64,000 bases of DNA from Collinsella sp. MSK.8.10 (GCF_019041915.1 NZ_JAHPYF010000001.1:620001-684000), one strand, 5' to 3'. Shown: positions 23,600 through 36,313, numbered from the stretch's first letter. The notes: generated by a model from the sequence alone, not told the origin. Numbers and translations: made by a program.

Positions 23600-26500
23600 C
23601 TACACCGTGTGCTGTGGCAGGTCCTGCAGGGCGATGACGTCCATGCCCATGTCGTTGGCGCTGCCGTGACCCTGCTGGTCCTCGCGCACGGCCTCGATGG
23701 CACTCACGTACGTGTTGGCCGCAGACATCGCCGTCACGCAGGTCACGCCGCGGCGCACCGCCTCGGTACGCAACAGATAGCCGTCGCCACGCGAACCCGG
23801 GCCGTACGGCGTGTTGATGATTACCGCAATCTTGCCATCGGCGATCAGGTCACCGATGTTGGGACGCTCGCCGTCGTGCGGGCCGCTAATCTTCTCCACG
23901 ACCTCGCAGGTCACGTTGCCGCCGCGCAGCACGCGCGCCGTGCCCTCGGTGGAGCAGATATCAAAGCCCAGGTAGCGCAGGATACGCGCGACCGAAAGGA
24001 TGTGGCGCTTGTCACGGTCGCACACGCTGATGAACACCTTGCCGGCGCTCGGGTCGGGCAGCTTGTAGTCAATCGCCAGCTGCGTCTTTGCGTATGCCTC
24101 GGGATAGCTCTTGGCGATACCCATGACCTCGCCCGTCGACTTCATCTCGGGCCCCAGGATAACGTCGGCACCGGGGAAACGACCCCAGGGCATAACGGCT
24201 TCCTTCATGCAGAACCAGTCCAGCTGACGCTCGTCGCTCGGCAGGCCCAGGCTCGCGATGGAATCGCCCGCCATGATACGCGCCGCGCACTTGGCCAGCG
24301 GTACGCCGGTGGCCTTGGAGATGAACGGCACGGTACGGCTGGCACGCGGGTTGGCCTCGATCACGTAGACGGTCTCGCCCTTGATGGCATACTGCACGTT
24401 GACCAGGCCGCGTACGCCCAGCGCCATCGCGATGCGGCGTGTGGTCTCGCGAAGCTTTGCCTGCAGGCTCTCGCTAAAGCTGAACGGCGGGATGCAGGTC
24501 GCAGAGTCGCCGGAGTGAATACCGGCCTCCTCGATATGCTCCAGAATGCCGCCGATGTAGACCTCTTCGCCATCGCACAGGGCGTCGACATCGGACTCGA
24601 TCGCGCCCTCCAGGAAGCGATCGAGGTACACCGGGTAGTCGGGGCTAATGCGCGCAGCCTCGGCCATGTAATCGCGCAGATGCTCGGCATCGTAGGCGAT
24701 CATCATGCCGCGGCCGCCCAGCACGTAGCTCGGACGCACCAGCAGCGGGTAGCCGATGTGTGCGGCAACGGCCTCGGCCTCCTCAAACGAGGTGGCCTGG
24801 CCCGCCGGCGGATACATGATGCCCAGCTTGTCGAGCAGGGCGGCGAAGCGCTCGCGGTCCTCGGCAAAGTCGATGGCATCGGGCTTGGTGCCCATGATGT
24901 TCACGCCGCTCTCCTCGAGCATGCGCGCCAGCTTAAGCGGGGTCTGGCCGCCGAGCGTCACCACGACGCCGTCGGGGCGCTCAACATCGATAACGTCCAT
25001 GACGTCCTCGTAGGTGAGCGGCTCAAAGTACAGGCGGTCGGACGTGTCATAGTCGGTCGAGACGGTCTCGGGATTGCAGTTGACCATGATGGTCTCGAAG
25101 CCGCGGGCCGCCAGCGCGTAGCTCGCGTGCACGCAGCAGTAATCGAACTCGATGCCCTGGCCGATACGGTTGGGGCCGGCGCCCAGGATCATCGCCTTGG
25201 GCTTGTCCGCCGGCGTGGTCTCGTCGGGAGCCACGCACTTCTTGGCATCCGGGCTCGTGCGGTAGATGTTCTCGTACGTCTTGTAGTGGTACTCCGTGGC
25301 GCTCGAGAACTCCGCAGCGCAGGTATCGACCGTCTTCATGCTGGGAACCACGCCCAGACCCTTGCGATAGGCGCGCACAAAGCGCTCGTCCGAGCCGGTC
25401 AGCGCGGCGATCTCGGCGTCGCTCGTACCGTACTGCTTGAGCAGGCGCATCGCGTCGGCGTCGATATCCTCCACACGCAGGCCGCGGATGCTCTCCTGGA
25501 CCTGCACCATATCGTTGATACGGTTGAGGTACCACGGATCGATGCCGCAGATGGCATGGATGCGAGCGATGTCCCAGCCACGGCGCAGGGCCTCGACCAC
25601 AAAGAAGATGCGATGCTCGGTCGGGGTTGCCACGGCCTGAGCAAGCTCGTCGTCGCTCAGCTTGTCAGCACCCTCCTTGCCACCGGCGCAGATGCCCTGG
25701 TGACCGTCCTCCAGCGAGCGCATGGCCTTGCCAAAGGCCTCCTCAAAGGTGCGGCCGATCGCCATAATCTCGCCCACGGCCTTCATGCGCGTGGTGAGCG
25801 TAGGATCAGTACCCTTGAACTTCTCGAAGGCAAAGCGCGGCACCTTGACCACGCAGTAGTCGATCGTGGGCTCAAAGCAGGCGGGCGTTGCCTTGGTGAT
25901 GTCGTTGACGATCTCGTCGAGCGTGTAGCCCACAGCCAGGCGCGCGGCGGCCTTGGCAATGGGGAAACCCGTGGCCTTGGAGGCCAGCGCGGACGAACGG
26001 CTCACGCGCGGGTTCATCTCGATGACGATCAGGCGGCCGGTGTTGGGGTTCACGGCAAACTGCACGTTGGAGCCGCCGGTCTCGACGCCGATCTTCTCCA
26101 GAATGGCGAGCGAGGCCACGCGCATGCGCTGATACTCAAGGTCGGAGAGCGTCTGCGCCGGCGCCACGGTGATGGAGTCGCCGGTATGCACGCCCATGGG
26201 GTCGAGGTTCTCGATGGAGCACACGATGATGCCGTTGCCGGCGTGGTCACGCATGACCTCCATCTCGTACTCTTTCCAACCCTCGATGGACTCCTCGACC
26301 AGCACCTCGTGGGCGGGCGAGAGTTCCAGGCCCTGGCTCACGATGGAGACGAGCTCCTCGTGGGTGTGAGCGATGCCGCCGCCGGCGCCGCCGAGGGTAA
26401 AGCTCGGGCGCAGTACGCAGGGATAGCCCACGCGCTCGGCGATGGCCTCGGCGTCGGCCACGCTGTAGGCATAGCCCGAGCGCGCGACCTCCAGGCCGAT

Positions 26501-26914
26501 CTCGGCCATGGCCTCGTTAAAGAGCTTGCGATCCTCACCGCGCTCGATGGCGGCAAGGTCGCAGCCGATCATCTCGACGCCATACTTGTCGAGCGTACCG
26601 TCCTTTGCCAGCTCGACGGCGGCGTTCAGACCGGTCTGGCCGCCCAATGTGGGCAGCAGCGCGTCCGGGCGCTCTTTCTTGATTACGCGCTCGATAAACT
26701 CGGCGGTGATGGGCTCGACATAGGTGCGGTCGGCAAGACCCGGGTCGGTCATGATGGTCGCCGGATTGGAGTTGACCAGGATGACCTCAAAGCCATCCTC
26801 CTTGAGCACCTTGCAGGCCTGGGCGCCGGAGTAGTCGAACTCACATGCCTGGCCAATAACGATGGGGCCCGAACCAATGACAAGGATGCGCTTGATGTCA
26901 GTACGTTTCGGCAT
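23600..26914 (-). CDS. carB: carbamoyl-phosphate synthase, large subunit
   Basis: Makes carbamoyl phosphate for pyrimidines and arginine from bicarbonate, ammonia and two ATP. The 1104 residues show two homologous ATP-grasp halves ([22 protein letters not shown] near 17 and [22 protein letters not shown] near 580). The matching [13 protein letters not shown] and [13 protein letters not shown] segments and [25 protein letters not shown] and [22 protein letters not shown] are intact. The C-terminal MGS-like domain follows. The frame runs back to 27052, but ATG at 26914 gives the family N-terminus [17 protein letters not shown]. It starts one base after the carA stop. Confidence 0.96.
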   Translation of the reverse strand: MPKRTDIKRILVIGSGPIVIGQACEFDYSGAQACKVLKEDGFEVILVNSNPATIMTDPGLADRTYVEPITAEFIERVIKKERPDALLPTLGGQTGLNAAVELAKDGTLDKYGVEMIGCDLAAIERGEDRKLFNEAMAEIGLEVARSGYAYSVADAEAIAERVGYPCVLRPSFTLGGAGGGIAHTHEELVSIVSQGLELSPAHEVLVEESIEGWKEYEMEVMRDHAGNGIIVCSIENLDPMGVHTGDSITVAPAQTLSDLEYQRMRVASLAILEKIGVETGGSNVQFAVNPNTGRLIVIEMNPRVSRSSALASKATGFPIAKAAARLAVGYTLDEIVNDITKATPACFEPTIDYCVVKVPRFAFEKFKGTDPTLTTRMKAVGEIMAIGRTFEEAFGKAMRSLEDGHQGICAGGKEGADKLSDDELAQAVATPTEHRIFFVVEALRRGWDIARIHAICGIDPWYLNRINDMVQVQESIRGLRVEDIDADAMRLLKQYGTSDAEIAALTGSDERFVRAYRKGLGVVPSMKTVDTCAAEFSSATEYHYKTYENIYRTSPDAKKCVAPDETTPADKPKAMILGAGPNRIGQGIEFDYCCVHASYALAARGFETIMVNCNPETVSTDYDTSDRLYFEPLTYEDVMDVIDVERPDGVVVTLGGQTPLKLARMLEESGVNIMGTKPDAIDFAEDRERFAALLDKLGIMYPPAGQATSFEEAEAVAAHIGYPLLVRPSYVLGGRGMMIAYDAEHLRDYMAEAARISPDYPVYLDRFLEGAIESDVDALCDGEEVYIGGILEHIEEAGIHSGDSATCIPPFSFSESLQAKLRETTRRIAMALGVRGLVNVQYAIKGETVYVIEANPRASRTVPFISKATGVPLAKCAARIMAGDSIASLGLPSDERQLDWFCMKEAVMPWGRFPGADVILGPEMKSTGEVMGIAKSYPEAYAKTQLAIDYKLPDPSAGKVFISVCDRDKRHILSVARILRYLGFDICSTEGTARVLRGGNVTCEVVEKISGPHDGERPNIGDLIADGKIAVIINTPYGPGSRGDGYLLRTEAVRRGVTCVTAMSAANTYVSAIEAVREDQQGHGSANDMGMDVIALQDLPQHTV

Positions 26915-26915
26915 G

Positions 26916-28355
26916 TTAGTTCTCCTCGGTCTCGGTCGCGGCGGTCTCGGCGAAATTCCAGCCAGCCAGGCGGTCCTTCGCGGTGTCGATGTCCAGGTAG
27001 TTCTCCTCGCCGTCCATGAGTCGCGTAAAGGCGGTAAAGAGATAGTGGGCATCGGTGGGGCCAGGCGAAGCCTCGGGGTGGTACTGGACCGAAAAGCACG
27101 GGGCGTCGAGCAGTTGGATGCCCTCGGCGGTGCCGTCGTTGAGGTTCACATGTGTTAGGCGAATGCGGCCAAAGCGCTCGTTCATCACGACCGGCGCGAT
27201 TCCGCGGCGCACCCAGACGCGCAGATCTCCATCGGCCGCATGCTCGGTCTCGCCGCCGGAAAGCTCGGGGACAAGCTTGCCCAAGCTGGGGAACAGCAGG
27301 CCAAAGCCATGGTTTTGCGCGGTGATCTCCACGCGACGGCTTACCAGGTTCATGACCGGCTGGTTGCCACCGCGGTGACCGAACTTAAGCTTTTCCATCT
27401 GGGCGCCGCAGGCCAGGCTGATCATCTGGTGACCAAGACAAATACCAAAGACCGGCACCTTGCCGATCAGCTGCTGCACCTGCTCGTAGGTCTCCACCAC
27501 GGCGTCGGGGTCGCCGGGGCCATTGGACAAAAAGACGCCGTCGGGATTCATGTCGAGCACCTGCTGAGCGGGCGTATCCCACGGCACGACGGTAAGGTCG
27601 CAGCCGGCGCGGACCAGGCCCTCCAGAATGCCGCGCTTCACACCGCAGTCGTAGGCGACCACTTTGTGACGGGCAGGAGCGGCAGCAGCAAGTGCAAAGT
27701 CATGCGTGGCAGGCAGGTCGGCGGCCACAAACTCGTGAGGCGCGGGGCAGCTCACGGTCTTGACCAAATTCTCGCCCACCAGCGTCGGCGCTGCGGCCAA
27801 ACGCTCGGCAAGCTCATCGACATCGAAGATCTCGGTCGAGACAATGCCCATCTTGGAACCATTGTCGCGCAGATGGCGCACCAGAGCGCGGGTGTCGACA
27901 CCCTCGATAGCGACGATGCCGTGAGCGCGCAGGTACTCCGGCACGCTGACGGCCGAGCGCCAGTTAGAAGGCGTGGCGCACATATCGCGAGCGATCATGC
28001 CGCGCATAGCCGGAGCGCTCGCAGGGCGCACGGCGTCGCCGGGGAAGGCCGACTGGACGTCGGTCTCGTCGATACCGTAGTTGCCGATCTGCGGATAGGT
28101 CATGGTTACGATTTGGCCGGCATAACTCGGGTCGGTCATGACCTCAAAGTAGCCCTCGAGCGAGGTGTTGAAGCAGACTTCGCCGGTCGCGGTGCCCGCG
28201 GCGCCGCATGCACGTCCATAAAAAATGGTCCCATCCTCAAGATACAGGATGCAGGGACCGCAGGTGCCCTTGCTGGTTTTGGCCAGCATACGCTGGCAAA
28301 GCTCGCTGGGCGCGAAGGTGCGGGCGGCAGCGCCCGCGGTATGGTTGTTCGCCAT
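26916..28355 (-). CDS. carA: carbamoyl-phosphate synthase, small (glutaminase) subunit
   Basis: Provides ammonia from glutamine to CarB. The 479 residues contain [15 protein letters not shown], the S-loop region [16 protein letters not shown], and the class I glutaminase with nucleophile Cys in [14 protein letters not shown] and [17 protein letters not shown] for the His/Glu pair. It is about 100 residues longer than usual: an N-terminal extension, an insert after TAQNHGFGL (around residues 365-410) and a tail. ATG at 28355 has GGAAGGAG upstream. It forms one unit with carB. Confidence 0.95.
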   Translation of the reverse strand: MANNHTAGAAARTFAPSELCQRMLAKTSKGTCGPCILYLEDGTIFYGRACGAAGTATGEVCFNTSLEGYFEVMTDPSYAGQIVTMTYPQIGNYGIDETDVQSAFPGDAVRPASAPAMRGMIARDMCATPSNWRSAVSVPEYLRAHGIVAIEGVDTRALVRHLRDNGSKMGIVSTEIFDVDELAERLAAAPTLVGENLVKTVSCPAPHEFVAADLPATHDFALAAAAPARHKVVAYDCGVKRGILEGLVRAGCDLTVVPWDTPAQQVLDMNPDGVFLSNGPGDPDAVVETYEQVQQLIGKVPVFGICLGHQMISLACGAQMEKLKFGHRGGNQPVMNLVSRRVEITAQNHGFGLLFPSLGKLVPELSGGETEHAADGDLRVWVRRGIAPVVMNERFGRIRLTHVNLNDGTAEGIQLLDAPCFSVQYHPEASPGPTDAHYLFTAFTRLMDGEENYLDIDTAKDRLAGWNFAETAATETEEN

Positions 28356-28515
28356 AATTCTCCTTCCCGGTCTCACAGGACCGGCTTAAAGGTGTGTAGT
28401 TAGGCCTCGCGGTATTGTAACCGCAAGCATGCCTCATGGCGTTAATTTCATCGAAATGTTTACGAAATGATAATTATGACTTTCTATGCATAATGTTTTT
28501 TAATCCCCGTCCCAG

Positions 28516-28554
28516 AAAAATCATCCCGCGGGGCTTGTGGCTCACGCGGGATGA
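28516..28554 (-). terminator. terminator between a membrane-protein gene and carA
   Basis: TCATCCCGCG (28521-28530) pairs perfectly with CGCGGGATGA (28545-28554), with TTTTT following on the minus strand. It ends the membrane-protein gene that stops at 28562. Confidence 0.8.
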
Positions 28555-28561
28555 TGGCGTC

Positions 28562-29527
28562 TTACTTTTTCTTGTCCTGTTCCAGCAGATCGGACGGTGA
28601 GCGATCGGGCTTGCCGCCGCGGAAAATCTCGCGGCCATGCAGACGATGCTCCAGGTCACGTTCGGTCTTTTCCTCGTCAATCTTGGTCTGGCTCACCACC
28701 GGGTCCTCAATCAACGACGACACCGAGTTCACCTGTTTTTGAATGCGCTCGGCGATGGTGTCATCCATACTCACGATGCGCATCTTCCAGTCGATATTCG
28801 TGGCGTTGGATGAGCTCTTGGTCCACACGAACGTCAGGATGGCGCTCTGGTGGCCGTGGGCGGGAAACATGCCAAAGAAGGAATCGTGCTGAATGTTGCT
28901 ATCCTCGTCGATATAGGCGTGAACGTTATACACCACGCGGTCGATCTTATCGTTGAGCAGCGCGTTGGTCGCAAGCGCCGCGGCCTGGATCTGGCCATTG
29001 GACAGCAGCTCGAGCTCGTTGGTAGACGATGTGTCCAACACCGTCACCTCGACCGTGCCCGTACGTTCATCGGCTTCATCGACGGTAAAGTCGAGTGGGA
29101 ACTGCGTAAAGCCGTTGCCCCACTCAAGGCCGCCCTTCAGCGCCGTCGAAACGGTATCGACCGAAACGCTCTCGGACAGGTTGGCGGTGTTCAGACGACG
29201 CATCACGCCGTAGCCGACCTGCATGCCCACGATCAACACCAAAATACCGATGACCACGGCCATCGCGGTCTTCGTAATGGTATGACTCACCTGCGAACCC
29301 GAAGGATCGTCCTCGGACAGCGGGTCGATATGTTTTGCCTGGCTCGCGCGGTCCTCGCTGCGCAGCTGCGCTAGCGCCGCTTTGTCACCGCGCTTGGCCG
29401 CAGCCTCCTTCTCACGCATGCGCTCGGTTCGCTTTTTGGCAAGCGTGGGATCCAAGACACCGGATGCATCGATTTCGGAGAATAACTCCGTCACTTCTTC
29501 CGGAGTCAAAGGGTTCTTGTCAGCCAT
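28562..29527 (-). CDS. single-pass membrane protein of unknown function
   Basis: 321 residues, not recognised. The first 85 residues are charged and cytoplasmic-looking (TPEEVTELFSEIDASGVLD, then Lys/Arg/Glu-rich helix). One membrane helix follows (TAMAVVIGILVLIVGMQVGYGV), and then an outside domain of about 200 residues that looks alpha/beta (DTVSTALKGGLEWGNGF, GTVEVTVLDTSSTNELELLSNGQIQAAALATNAL). The tail is Lys/Asp/Glu-rich. It lies between carA and an ABC exporter on the same strand, has its own terminator, and is likely conserved only in close relatives. Confidence 0.65.
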   Translation of the reverse strand: MADKNPLTPEEVTELFSEIDASGVLDPTLAKKRTERMREKEAAAKRGDKAALAQLRSEDRASQAKHIDPLSEDDPSGSQVSHTITKTAMAVVIGILVLIVGMQVGYGVMRRLNTANLSESVSVDTVSTALKGGLEWGNGFTQFPLDFTVDEADERTGTVEVTVLDTSSTNELELLSNGQIQAAALATNALLNDKIDRVVYNVHAYIDEDSNIQHDSFFGMFPAHGHQSAILTFVWTKSSSNATNIDWKMRIVSMDDTIAERIQKQVNSVSSLIEDPVVSQTKIDEEKTERDLEHRLHGREIFRGGKPDRSPSDLLEQDKKK

Positions 29528-29546
29528 AAACTTCCTGTCATATCAA

Positions 29547-31319
29547 TCAGTCGAGCTCGTGCGCACGCGCACCTTCGAACTGCATTCGATAGTAACGGGC
29601 ATAGGTGCCGACACGGGCGAGAAGCTCCTCGTGCGTGCCACGCTCCACAACGCGACCATGCTCAACGGTCGCAATCTCATCGGCATGTTTAATAGTCGAG
29701 AGGCGGTGGGCGATGATAATCGTGGTGCGGCCGCGTGCCAGCTCTTCGAGCGACTCCTGGACTGCCTCCTCGCTCTCGTTATCCAAAGCACTCGTCGCCT
29801 CGTCCAAAATCAGGATCTTGGGGTTCTTGAGAAACACGCGCGCGATGGCAACGCGCTGCTTCTGTCCGCCCGAAAGACGGCTGCCGCGCTCGCCCACGAC
29901 CGTGTCATAGCCCTGTGGAAGCGACTCGATAAAGGCATCGATGTTGGCGCGACGGGCGGCCCCGGCGATCTCTTCCGCTGTAGCGCCCGGCTTGCCGTAG
30001 GCGATGTTCTCGCCAATCGTACCGTCAAACAGATAGACATCCTGCTGCACCAGGCCGATGGCACGGCGCAGGCTCTGCTGCGTCACATCGCGCACGTCTT
30101 GGCCGTCGATGCTAATGGATCCGGCAGCCACGTCATAAAAGCGCGGCAGCAGCGAACAGGTCGTGGACTTGCCACCGCCCGAAGGGCCAACCAAAGCGAT
30201 GGTCTGCCCGGGTTTGATGGACAGGTCCATATGGTCGATAACGGGACGCTCGTCGGCATCGCCCTCGCCCAGCTCGACATCCTCGTAGTTAAAGCACACG
30301 TCGTGATACTCCACGGCGCCGGCAGTCACCTGCAGATCCGTGGCGCCCGGCTTGTCCTGGATATCCGGCGCGGTCGAGAGCACCTCGTCCATACGCTTAA
30401 AGCCGGCGATAGCCTTCTGATACGTTTCGGCCGAATTGACGAGTGTCTCGAGCGGCGTGCAGAACAGCGAAATGTAGAGCGCGAAGGTCGCCATATCGAC
30501 CGCCTGCAGCTGTCCCTGGGCGACCAGCCAGCCGCCCAGCAGCACCACGATCACATAGAGCACACCCGAGAGCAGGCCATACGTCGCGGTATAGACGCCC
30601 ATGGCGTGATACATGTTCTCCTTGGACGAAAGGTAGCGATTGTTGGAGGCGCGGAACTTGAAGCGTTCGGTCTCCTCATTGGCAAAGCTCTTGACCACGC
30701 GCATGCCCGCCAGCGAATCCTGCAGCTGCGCATTGATGCCGCTGATTTTTTTGCGGTTGTCGCTAAAGACCTCGCGCATGCGCATGTTCTGCCAAAACAT
30801 GATGACCGCAAACGCCGCCGTCACCACGGCCATGGCGAGCGCCAGCACAGGGGCGATGGTAAAGAGAATCACAAACGAGCCGATAATCTCGATGCCGCAG
30901 ATGATGATCCACTCGGGCACGTGGTGCGCCGCCTCGCAGATATCGAACAGGTCGTTGACCACGCGGCTCATCATGTCGCCCGAGCTGTTGCGGTCGAAGT
31001 ACGCAAAGCTAAAGCGCTCATACTGGTCGAACAGGTCCTCGCGCATCTTGGACTCCATGCGCGCGCCCATCACGTGGCCCCAATAGCTCACAAAGTAGCG
31101 GCAGGCGCAGCGGACGGCATACATCAACACCAAGCCCACCGCGATCATGCCGAGCGCCTGCATAATGGCAGCCTGACCCTGAGTAAACAGCCCACCGGTC
31201 AAATTGCGCAGAATAATGGGGAACGCCAGGTCAATGGCGGCAAGCACCAGAGCACAAACAGTATCAGCAACAAAAAGCCCCATCTGGGGCTCGTAATACG
31301 AAAGAAACCTCTTCAGCAT
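29547..31319 (-). CDS. ABC exporter, fused permease and ATPase
   Basis: 590-residue half-transporter of the MsbA/LmrA type. Six hydrophobic segments fill the first 300 residues, with the coupling-helix region RMESKMREDLFDQYERFSFAYFDRNSSGDMMSRVVND near 85-120. The ATPase follows: Walker A GPSGGGKST, signature LSGGQKQR, Walker B ILILDEATSALD and switch IIAHRLSTI. Only one gene is present, so it is probably a homodimer. The cargo (lipid, drug or peptide) cannot be told. Confidence 0.9.
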   Translation of the reverse strand: MLKRFLSYYEPQMGLFVADTVCALVLAAIDLAFPIILRNLTGGLFTQGQAAIMQALGMIAVGLVLMYAVRCACRYFVSYWGHVMGARMESKMREDLFDQYERFSFAYFDRNSSGDMMSRVVNDLFDICEAAHHVPEWIIICGIEIIGSFVILFTIAPVLALAMAVVTAAFAVIMFWQNMRMREVFSDNRKKISGINAQLQDSLAGMRVVKSFANEETERFKFRASNNRYLSSKENMYHAMGVYTATYGLLSGVLYVIVVLLGGWLVAQGQLQAVDMATFALYISLFCTPLETLVNSAETYQKAIAGFKRMDEVLSTAPDIQDKPGATDLQVTAGAVEYHDVCFNYEDVELGEGDADERPVIDHMDLSIKPGQTIALVGPSGGGKSTTCSLLPRFYDVAAGSISIDGQDVRDVTQQSLRRAIGLVQQDVYLFDGTIGENIAYGKPGATAEEIAGAARRANIDAFIESLPQGYDTVVGERGSRLSGGQKQRVAIARVFLKNPKILILDEATSALDNESEEAVQESLEELARGRTTIIIAHRLSTIKHADEIATVEHGRVVERGTHEELLARVGTYARYYRMQFEGARAHELD

Positions 31320-31351
31320 GTGATCCTCAAAGAAATATCAGCAACGTAAGG

Positions 31352-31388
31352 CCCTGGGACAAAGCAATCAGTAGTACTTGCCCCAGGG
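31352..31388 (-). terminator. weak hairpin between ABC exporter and NUDIX genes
   Basis: CCCTGGG and CCCAGGG form a 7-bp stem with a long loop. There is no T run. Confidence 0.35.
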
Positions 31389-31401
31389 CTATCCCCGCTC
31401 G

Positions 31402-32097
31402 TTACAGTTCAGCACCACCCAAGCGGTGCGCGATGCTGTCGCAAGCTAAGGCGCCTACGACGGTCTTGGCGTCTTCGATCTTGCCGTCGAGTACGGCGTC
31501 GATCAGCTCGTGCAGCGGCACCAGGTCCACGTTGACAAACTCGTCATCATCGGGGTTGGGCGCATCAAACTCGAGCTTGGTAGCCAAGTAGATGTGGATA
31601 ATCTCATCGCAAAAACCGCAGGACGTGACAATCGACGTCAAAAAGCGAATACGACCAGCCCTAAAGCCCGTCTCCTCATGCAGTTCGCGCTTGGCGCAAT
31701 CGAGCGGGTCCTCGCCTGGATCGAGCTTGCCGGCAGGAATCTCGACCGTCACGCGGTCGATGGCGGTGCGGTACTGACGCACCAGTACGATCTTGCCGCT
31801 CTCGGTCAGTGCCACAACGGCCGCCGCACCCGGATGGCGAACGATATCGCGGGCGCTGCGGTGACCGTTGGGCAGCTCAACCTCAAGACGGTGGACGTCG
31901 AGGATCTTGCCCTTCCAGGCACACTCCTCCGAAAGAATCTTCTCGTGCAGCTCGGCATCGTGCGGGTCGTCGTCGCCCAGCACCAGCGCCGGCTCGTCAG
32001 CGACCTCGCCACCAGGCTCGCCCTCGGCGTGCCCATACATGCGGCTGTCCTCTTCGACGATCTGCGCGTCCACGAGCTCTTCGTTCTTCTCGTCCAT
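31402..32097 (-). CDS. NUDIX hydrolase, ADP-ribose pyrophosphatase type
   Basis: 231-residue NUDIX enzyme. The box LDPGEDPLDCAKRELHEETG is complete, and RQYRTAIDRVTVEIPAGKLDPGE upstream is the ADP-ribose-pyrophosphatase pattern. An acidic N-terminal stretch of about 60 residues precedes the domain and is unusual. The expected reaction is ADP-ribose to AMP and ribose 5-phosphate. ATG at 32097 is favoured because AGAGGA lies nine bases upstream; ATG at 32106 is directly adjacent to that site. Confidence 0.85.
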   Translation of the reverse strand: MDEKNEELVDAQIVEEDSRMYGHAEGEPGGEVADEPALVLGDDDPHDAELHEKILSEECAWKGKILDVHRLEVELPNGHRSARDIVRHPGAAAVVALTESGKIVLVRQYRTAIDRVTVEIPAGKLDPGEDPLDCAKRELHEETGFRAGRIRFLTSIVTSCGFCDEIIHIYLATKLEFDAPNPDDDEFVNVDLVPLHELIDAVLDGKIEDAKTVVGALACDSIAHRLGGAEL

Positions 32098-32118
32098 CCG
32101 TCTCATTCCTCTCGGATT

Positions 32119-33423
32119 TTAGGCATCCCAGGCGTCGCGGCCGCGCAGCGCGCGCAGGCCGATGTCGTGACGCAGGGTCTTGCCCTCAAAATCAATCTTC
32201 TCGCAGGCCTCGTAGGCAAGGTTGCGAGCGTTCTCGAACGTGTCGCCCAGAGCGGTCACGGCAAGCACGCGGCCACCATTGGTCACGAGCTGGCCGTCCA
32301 CCACGGCAGTGCCCGCGTGGTACACGGTCACGTTCTCCATGGCCTCGGCATCCTCAATACCGGTGATGACCTTGCCTTTCTCGTAGCTGCCGGGGTAGCC
32401 CGCGCTCGTCAGGACAACGGCCACGGCCCACTCGTCACGCCAGTCGAGCTCAATCTGATCGAGCTTGCAGTTGGCGCAGGCGAGCATGACCTCGACCAGG
32501 TCGTTCTTAAGGCGCGGCAGCACGACCTGCGTCTCGGGGTCGCCAAAGCGGGCATTGAACTCCAGCACCTTGGGCCCGGCAGGCGTGAGCATAAAGCCGC
32601 CGTACAGGCAGCCGCGGTAGTCGATGCCCTCGGCAGCAAGCTCGGCAACGGTCTGTTCCATGACCTTCACCATGGTGGCGTGCTCCTCGTCGGTCACGAT
32701 GGGCACCGGGCTGTAGACGCCCATGCCGCCGGTGTTGGGGCCCTTGTCGCCCTCGAGCGCGCGCTTGTGGTCCTGCGAGGTAGCCATGGGGCGCACGGTC
32801 TTGCCGTCGGTAAAGGCCAGCAGCGAGCACTCGGGGCCAACGAGCATCTCCTCGATAACCACGGTGTTGCCGGCATCACCAAAGGTGCCGCCAAAGCACT
32901 CGCGCACGGCCTCCTCGGCCTGCTCAAGTTCGGTCGCCACGATAACGCCCTTGCCCGCGGCAAGGCCGTCGGCCTTGACGACCAGCGGGGCGCCCTGCTC
33001 GCGCACGTAGGCGAGAGCCGAAGCCTCGTCGGTAAACGAACCATAGGCTGCCGTCGGAATGCCCGCACGCTCCATGAGCTGCTTGGAGAACAGCTTGGAG
33101 CCCTCCATCTGGGCGCCCTCGGCACCCGGGCCAAAGCAGGGAATACCCGCCGCGCGCACGGCGTCGGCCACGCCCGCCACGAGCGGAGCCTCGGGGCCAA
33201 TTACCACGAGCCCGCATCCGTGGCTCTGCGCAAACGCCGCCACGGCCGCAGGATCGCAGTCGTCGAGAACAACGTTCTCGCCGCAGCTCGCGGTGCCGCC
33301 GTTGCCCGGCGCAATGTAGAGCTTGCCGGCGCGCGGTGATGCTGCGAGCTTGGCTGCCAAAGCATGCTCACGGCCGCCGCTGCCCAACAACAGGATGTCG
33401 ATGGTTTGAGTGTCCGCCTTCAA
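32119..33423 (-). CDS. purD: phosphoribosylamine-glycine ligase
   Basis: Second step of purine synthesis, joining PRA and glycine. The 434 residues show [18 protein letters not shown] near 10, the ATP-grasp signature blocks [14 protein letters not shown] and [15 protein letters not shown], and [17 protein letters not shown]. The reading frame continues upstream, but no ATG fits. TTG at 33423 is the likely start because GAGGAGG lies six bases before it and the protein then begins just ahead of the first strand. It is downstream of purA on the same strand. Confidence 0.93.
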   Translation of the reverse strand: MKADTQTIDILLLGSGGREHALAAKLAASPRAGKLYIAPGNGGTASCGENVVLDDCDPAAVAAFAQSHGCGLVVIGPEAPLVAGVADAVRAAGIPCFGPGAEGAQMEGSKLFSKQLMERAGIPTAAYGSFTDEASALAYVREQGAPLVVKADGLAAGKGVIVATELEQAEEAVRECFGGTFGDAGNTVVIEEMLVGPECSLLAFTDGKTVRPMATSQDHKRALEGDKGPNTGGMGVYSPVPIVTDEEHATMVKVMEQTVAELAAEGIDYRGCLYGGFMLTPAGPKVLEFNARFGDPETQVVLPRLKNDLVEVMLACANCKLDQIELDWRDEWAVAVVLTSAGYPGSYEKGKVITGIEDAEAMENVTVYHAGTAVVDGQLVTNGGRVLAVTALGDTFENARNLAYEACEKIDFEGKTLRHDIGLRALRGRDAWDA

Positions 33424-33477
33424 GGGTGCCTCCTCTATGGATGAATGGCCCGCTCCGCGCGAGCCCCTTGCAAGCAA

Positions 33478-33519
33478 ATATACCCCTCGGCCGCCCGCCC
33501 GGGCTGCAAAGGGGTATAT
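33478..33519 (-). terminator. hairpin after purA
   Basis: ATATACCCCT (33478-33487) pairs with AGGGGTATAT (33510-33519) around a GC-rich loop. It ends in a T-containing stretch on the minus strand but has no long T run. Confidence 0.5.
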
Positions 33520-33541
33520 CGCAATAACCAAATAGTCCCGA

Positions 33542-34837
<1,296 letters not shown>

Positions 34838-34921
34838 TTACATTCATGGACTGTCTGCGCGCCACGCCGGCACGCAGAAGCACAAAACATTCCCAGTATA
34901 CCCGTGCAACGGGCGCCTGTC

Positions 34922-36313
34922 CTACTCCTCGGCATGTGCCCCATCAAGCTCATAGAACTTGGTAGATGCCGGCAGGAACATCAGGTCGACGTCGCCGATC
35001 GGGCCCGAACGGTTCTTGGCCACGACGATACGCGTAACGCCCTCGTCGGGTCGATCGTCGCGCGAGGCTTCGGCCTCGTCGGCGGAGCGGTCCAAGAACA
35101 TAACGATATCGGCGTCTTGCTCGATGGAGCCCGATTCACGAAGGTCGGAAAGCTGCGGGCGCTTGCCGGTACGGGATTCGACCTGACGCGAGAGCTGTGA
35201 CAGCGCGATGAGCGGGATCTTGAGCTCCTTGGCCATGATCTTAAGACCACGCGACATCTCCGAAACCTCGACGGTACGGCTCTCGGAGCGGCGTCCCGGT
35301 GGAGGACTCACCAGCTGCAGGTAGTCCAGGATGATGATTGCCTTCTCCTTGTTATGGAGCATGCGGCGGCTCTTGGCGCGAATCTCGGTCACTGTGGTGC
35401 CGGGCGTATCGTCAATCAGAATATCGAGCTTGGACAAGGTCTGCGTGGCCTCGTTGATATTGGCCCACTGCTCGGGGCTAATGCGACCCATGCGGAAGTC
35501 ACTGATCGAGATCATGGCGTAGGCGCAAATCAGACGCTGGGCAATTTCCTTGCCCGACATCTCCAGAGAGAAGAAGCCGACGGTATAACCGGCAGCGGCA
35601 GCGTTGAGCGCCAGATTCAGAGCGAACGACGTCTTACCCACGGCAGGACGGGCGCCGATAATGATGAGCTGACCCTCGCGAAAACCCATGAGCATGCGGT
35701 CGAGCGACGGGAAGCCCGTGGGCACGCCCGCAGCCTGGCCACCGGCCTGGCACACTTCCTCGGCCTCGTTATAGGCCTCGACCATAAACTCGGTCAGCGT
35801 CTTGTAGCTCGACTTGACCTCGCGCGCCGTAACCTTGAGCAGCTTGCTCTCGGCCAGCTCCACGACCTCTTTGGTGTCGGTAGGGGCGTTATAAGCCAGC
35901 GCGTTGATCTCGTTGGTGGCGCCGATCAGCTCGCGCAGCATCGAATCGCGACGAACGATGGCGGCATGGTGCTGCCAGTTGACGAGCGACAGGGTCTGAC
36001 CCATCAACTCCAAAATGTACGCTTCGCCGCCCACGGCATCGAGTTTGTTGATGCTTCGCAGGTAATCGATCAGCGAGATGGAGTCGATGGGAATGCGGCT
36101 GTTGTACATATCGACCATCGCGGTATAGATGGTCTTATGAATGGGCCGGTAGAAGTCATCGGGCTGCAGCTCGACCTGGGCCTCTTCGACCACCTCGGGC
36201 GATAGCAGCATAGCGGCCAGTACATTGGCCTCTGCATCTTGGTTTTGGGGAAGACCCAACTTTGAGCCGCGGTCCTCGACCGTCAGCCCGGTCTCCCTAT
36301 CGTCATATGCCAT
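34922..36313 (-). CDS. dnaB: replicative DNA helicase
   Basis: 463-residue hexameric helicase of the replication fork. The N-terminal domain begins near QNQDAEANVLAAMLLSPEVVEEAQ. The RecA-like domain has Walker A GARPAVGKTSFALNLAL near residue 205, DYLQLVSPP and the SRQVESRTGKRPQLSDLRESGSIEQDADIVMFL segment. ATG at 36313 is chosen from three close in-frame ATGs because GAGG lies six bases before it. It follows the rpsF-ssb-rpsR-rplI genes on the same strand, a common bacterial order. Confidence 0.94.
   Translation of the reverse strand: MAYDDRETGLTVEDRGSKLGLPQNQDAEANVLAAMLLSPEVVEEAQVELQPDDFYRPIHKTIYTAMVDMYNSRIPIDSISLIDYLRSINKLDAVGGEAYILELMGQTLSLVNWQHHAAIVRRDSMLRELIGATNEINALAYNAPTDTKEVVELAESKLLKVTAREVKSSYKTLTEFMVEAYNEAEEVCQAGGQAAGVPTGFPSLDRMLMGFREGQLIIIGARPAVGKTSFALNLALNAAAAGYTVGFFSLEMSGKEIAQRLICAYAMISISDFRMGRISPEQWANINEATQTLSKLDILIDDTPGTTVTEIRAKSRRMLHNKEKAIIILDYLQLVSPPPGRRSESRTVEVSEMSRGLKIMAKELKIPLIALSQLSRQVESRTGKRPQLSDLRESGSIEQDADIVMFLDRSADEAEASRDDRPDEGVTRIVVAKNRSGPIGDVDLMFLPASTKFYELDGAHAEE

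Noticed and set aside
23609..27019. 1136-residue open frame opposite carB
   Set aside because: High-GC codon use makes long open frames opposite real genes. The protein has no family features and overlaps carB entirely.
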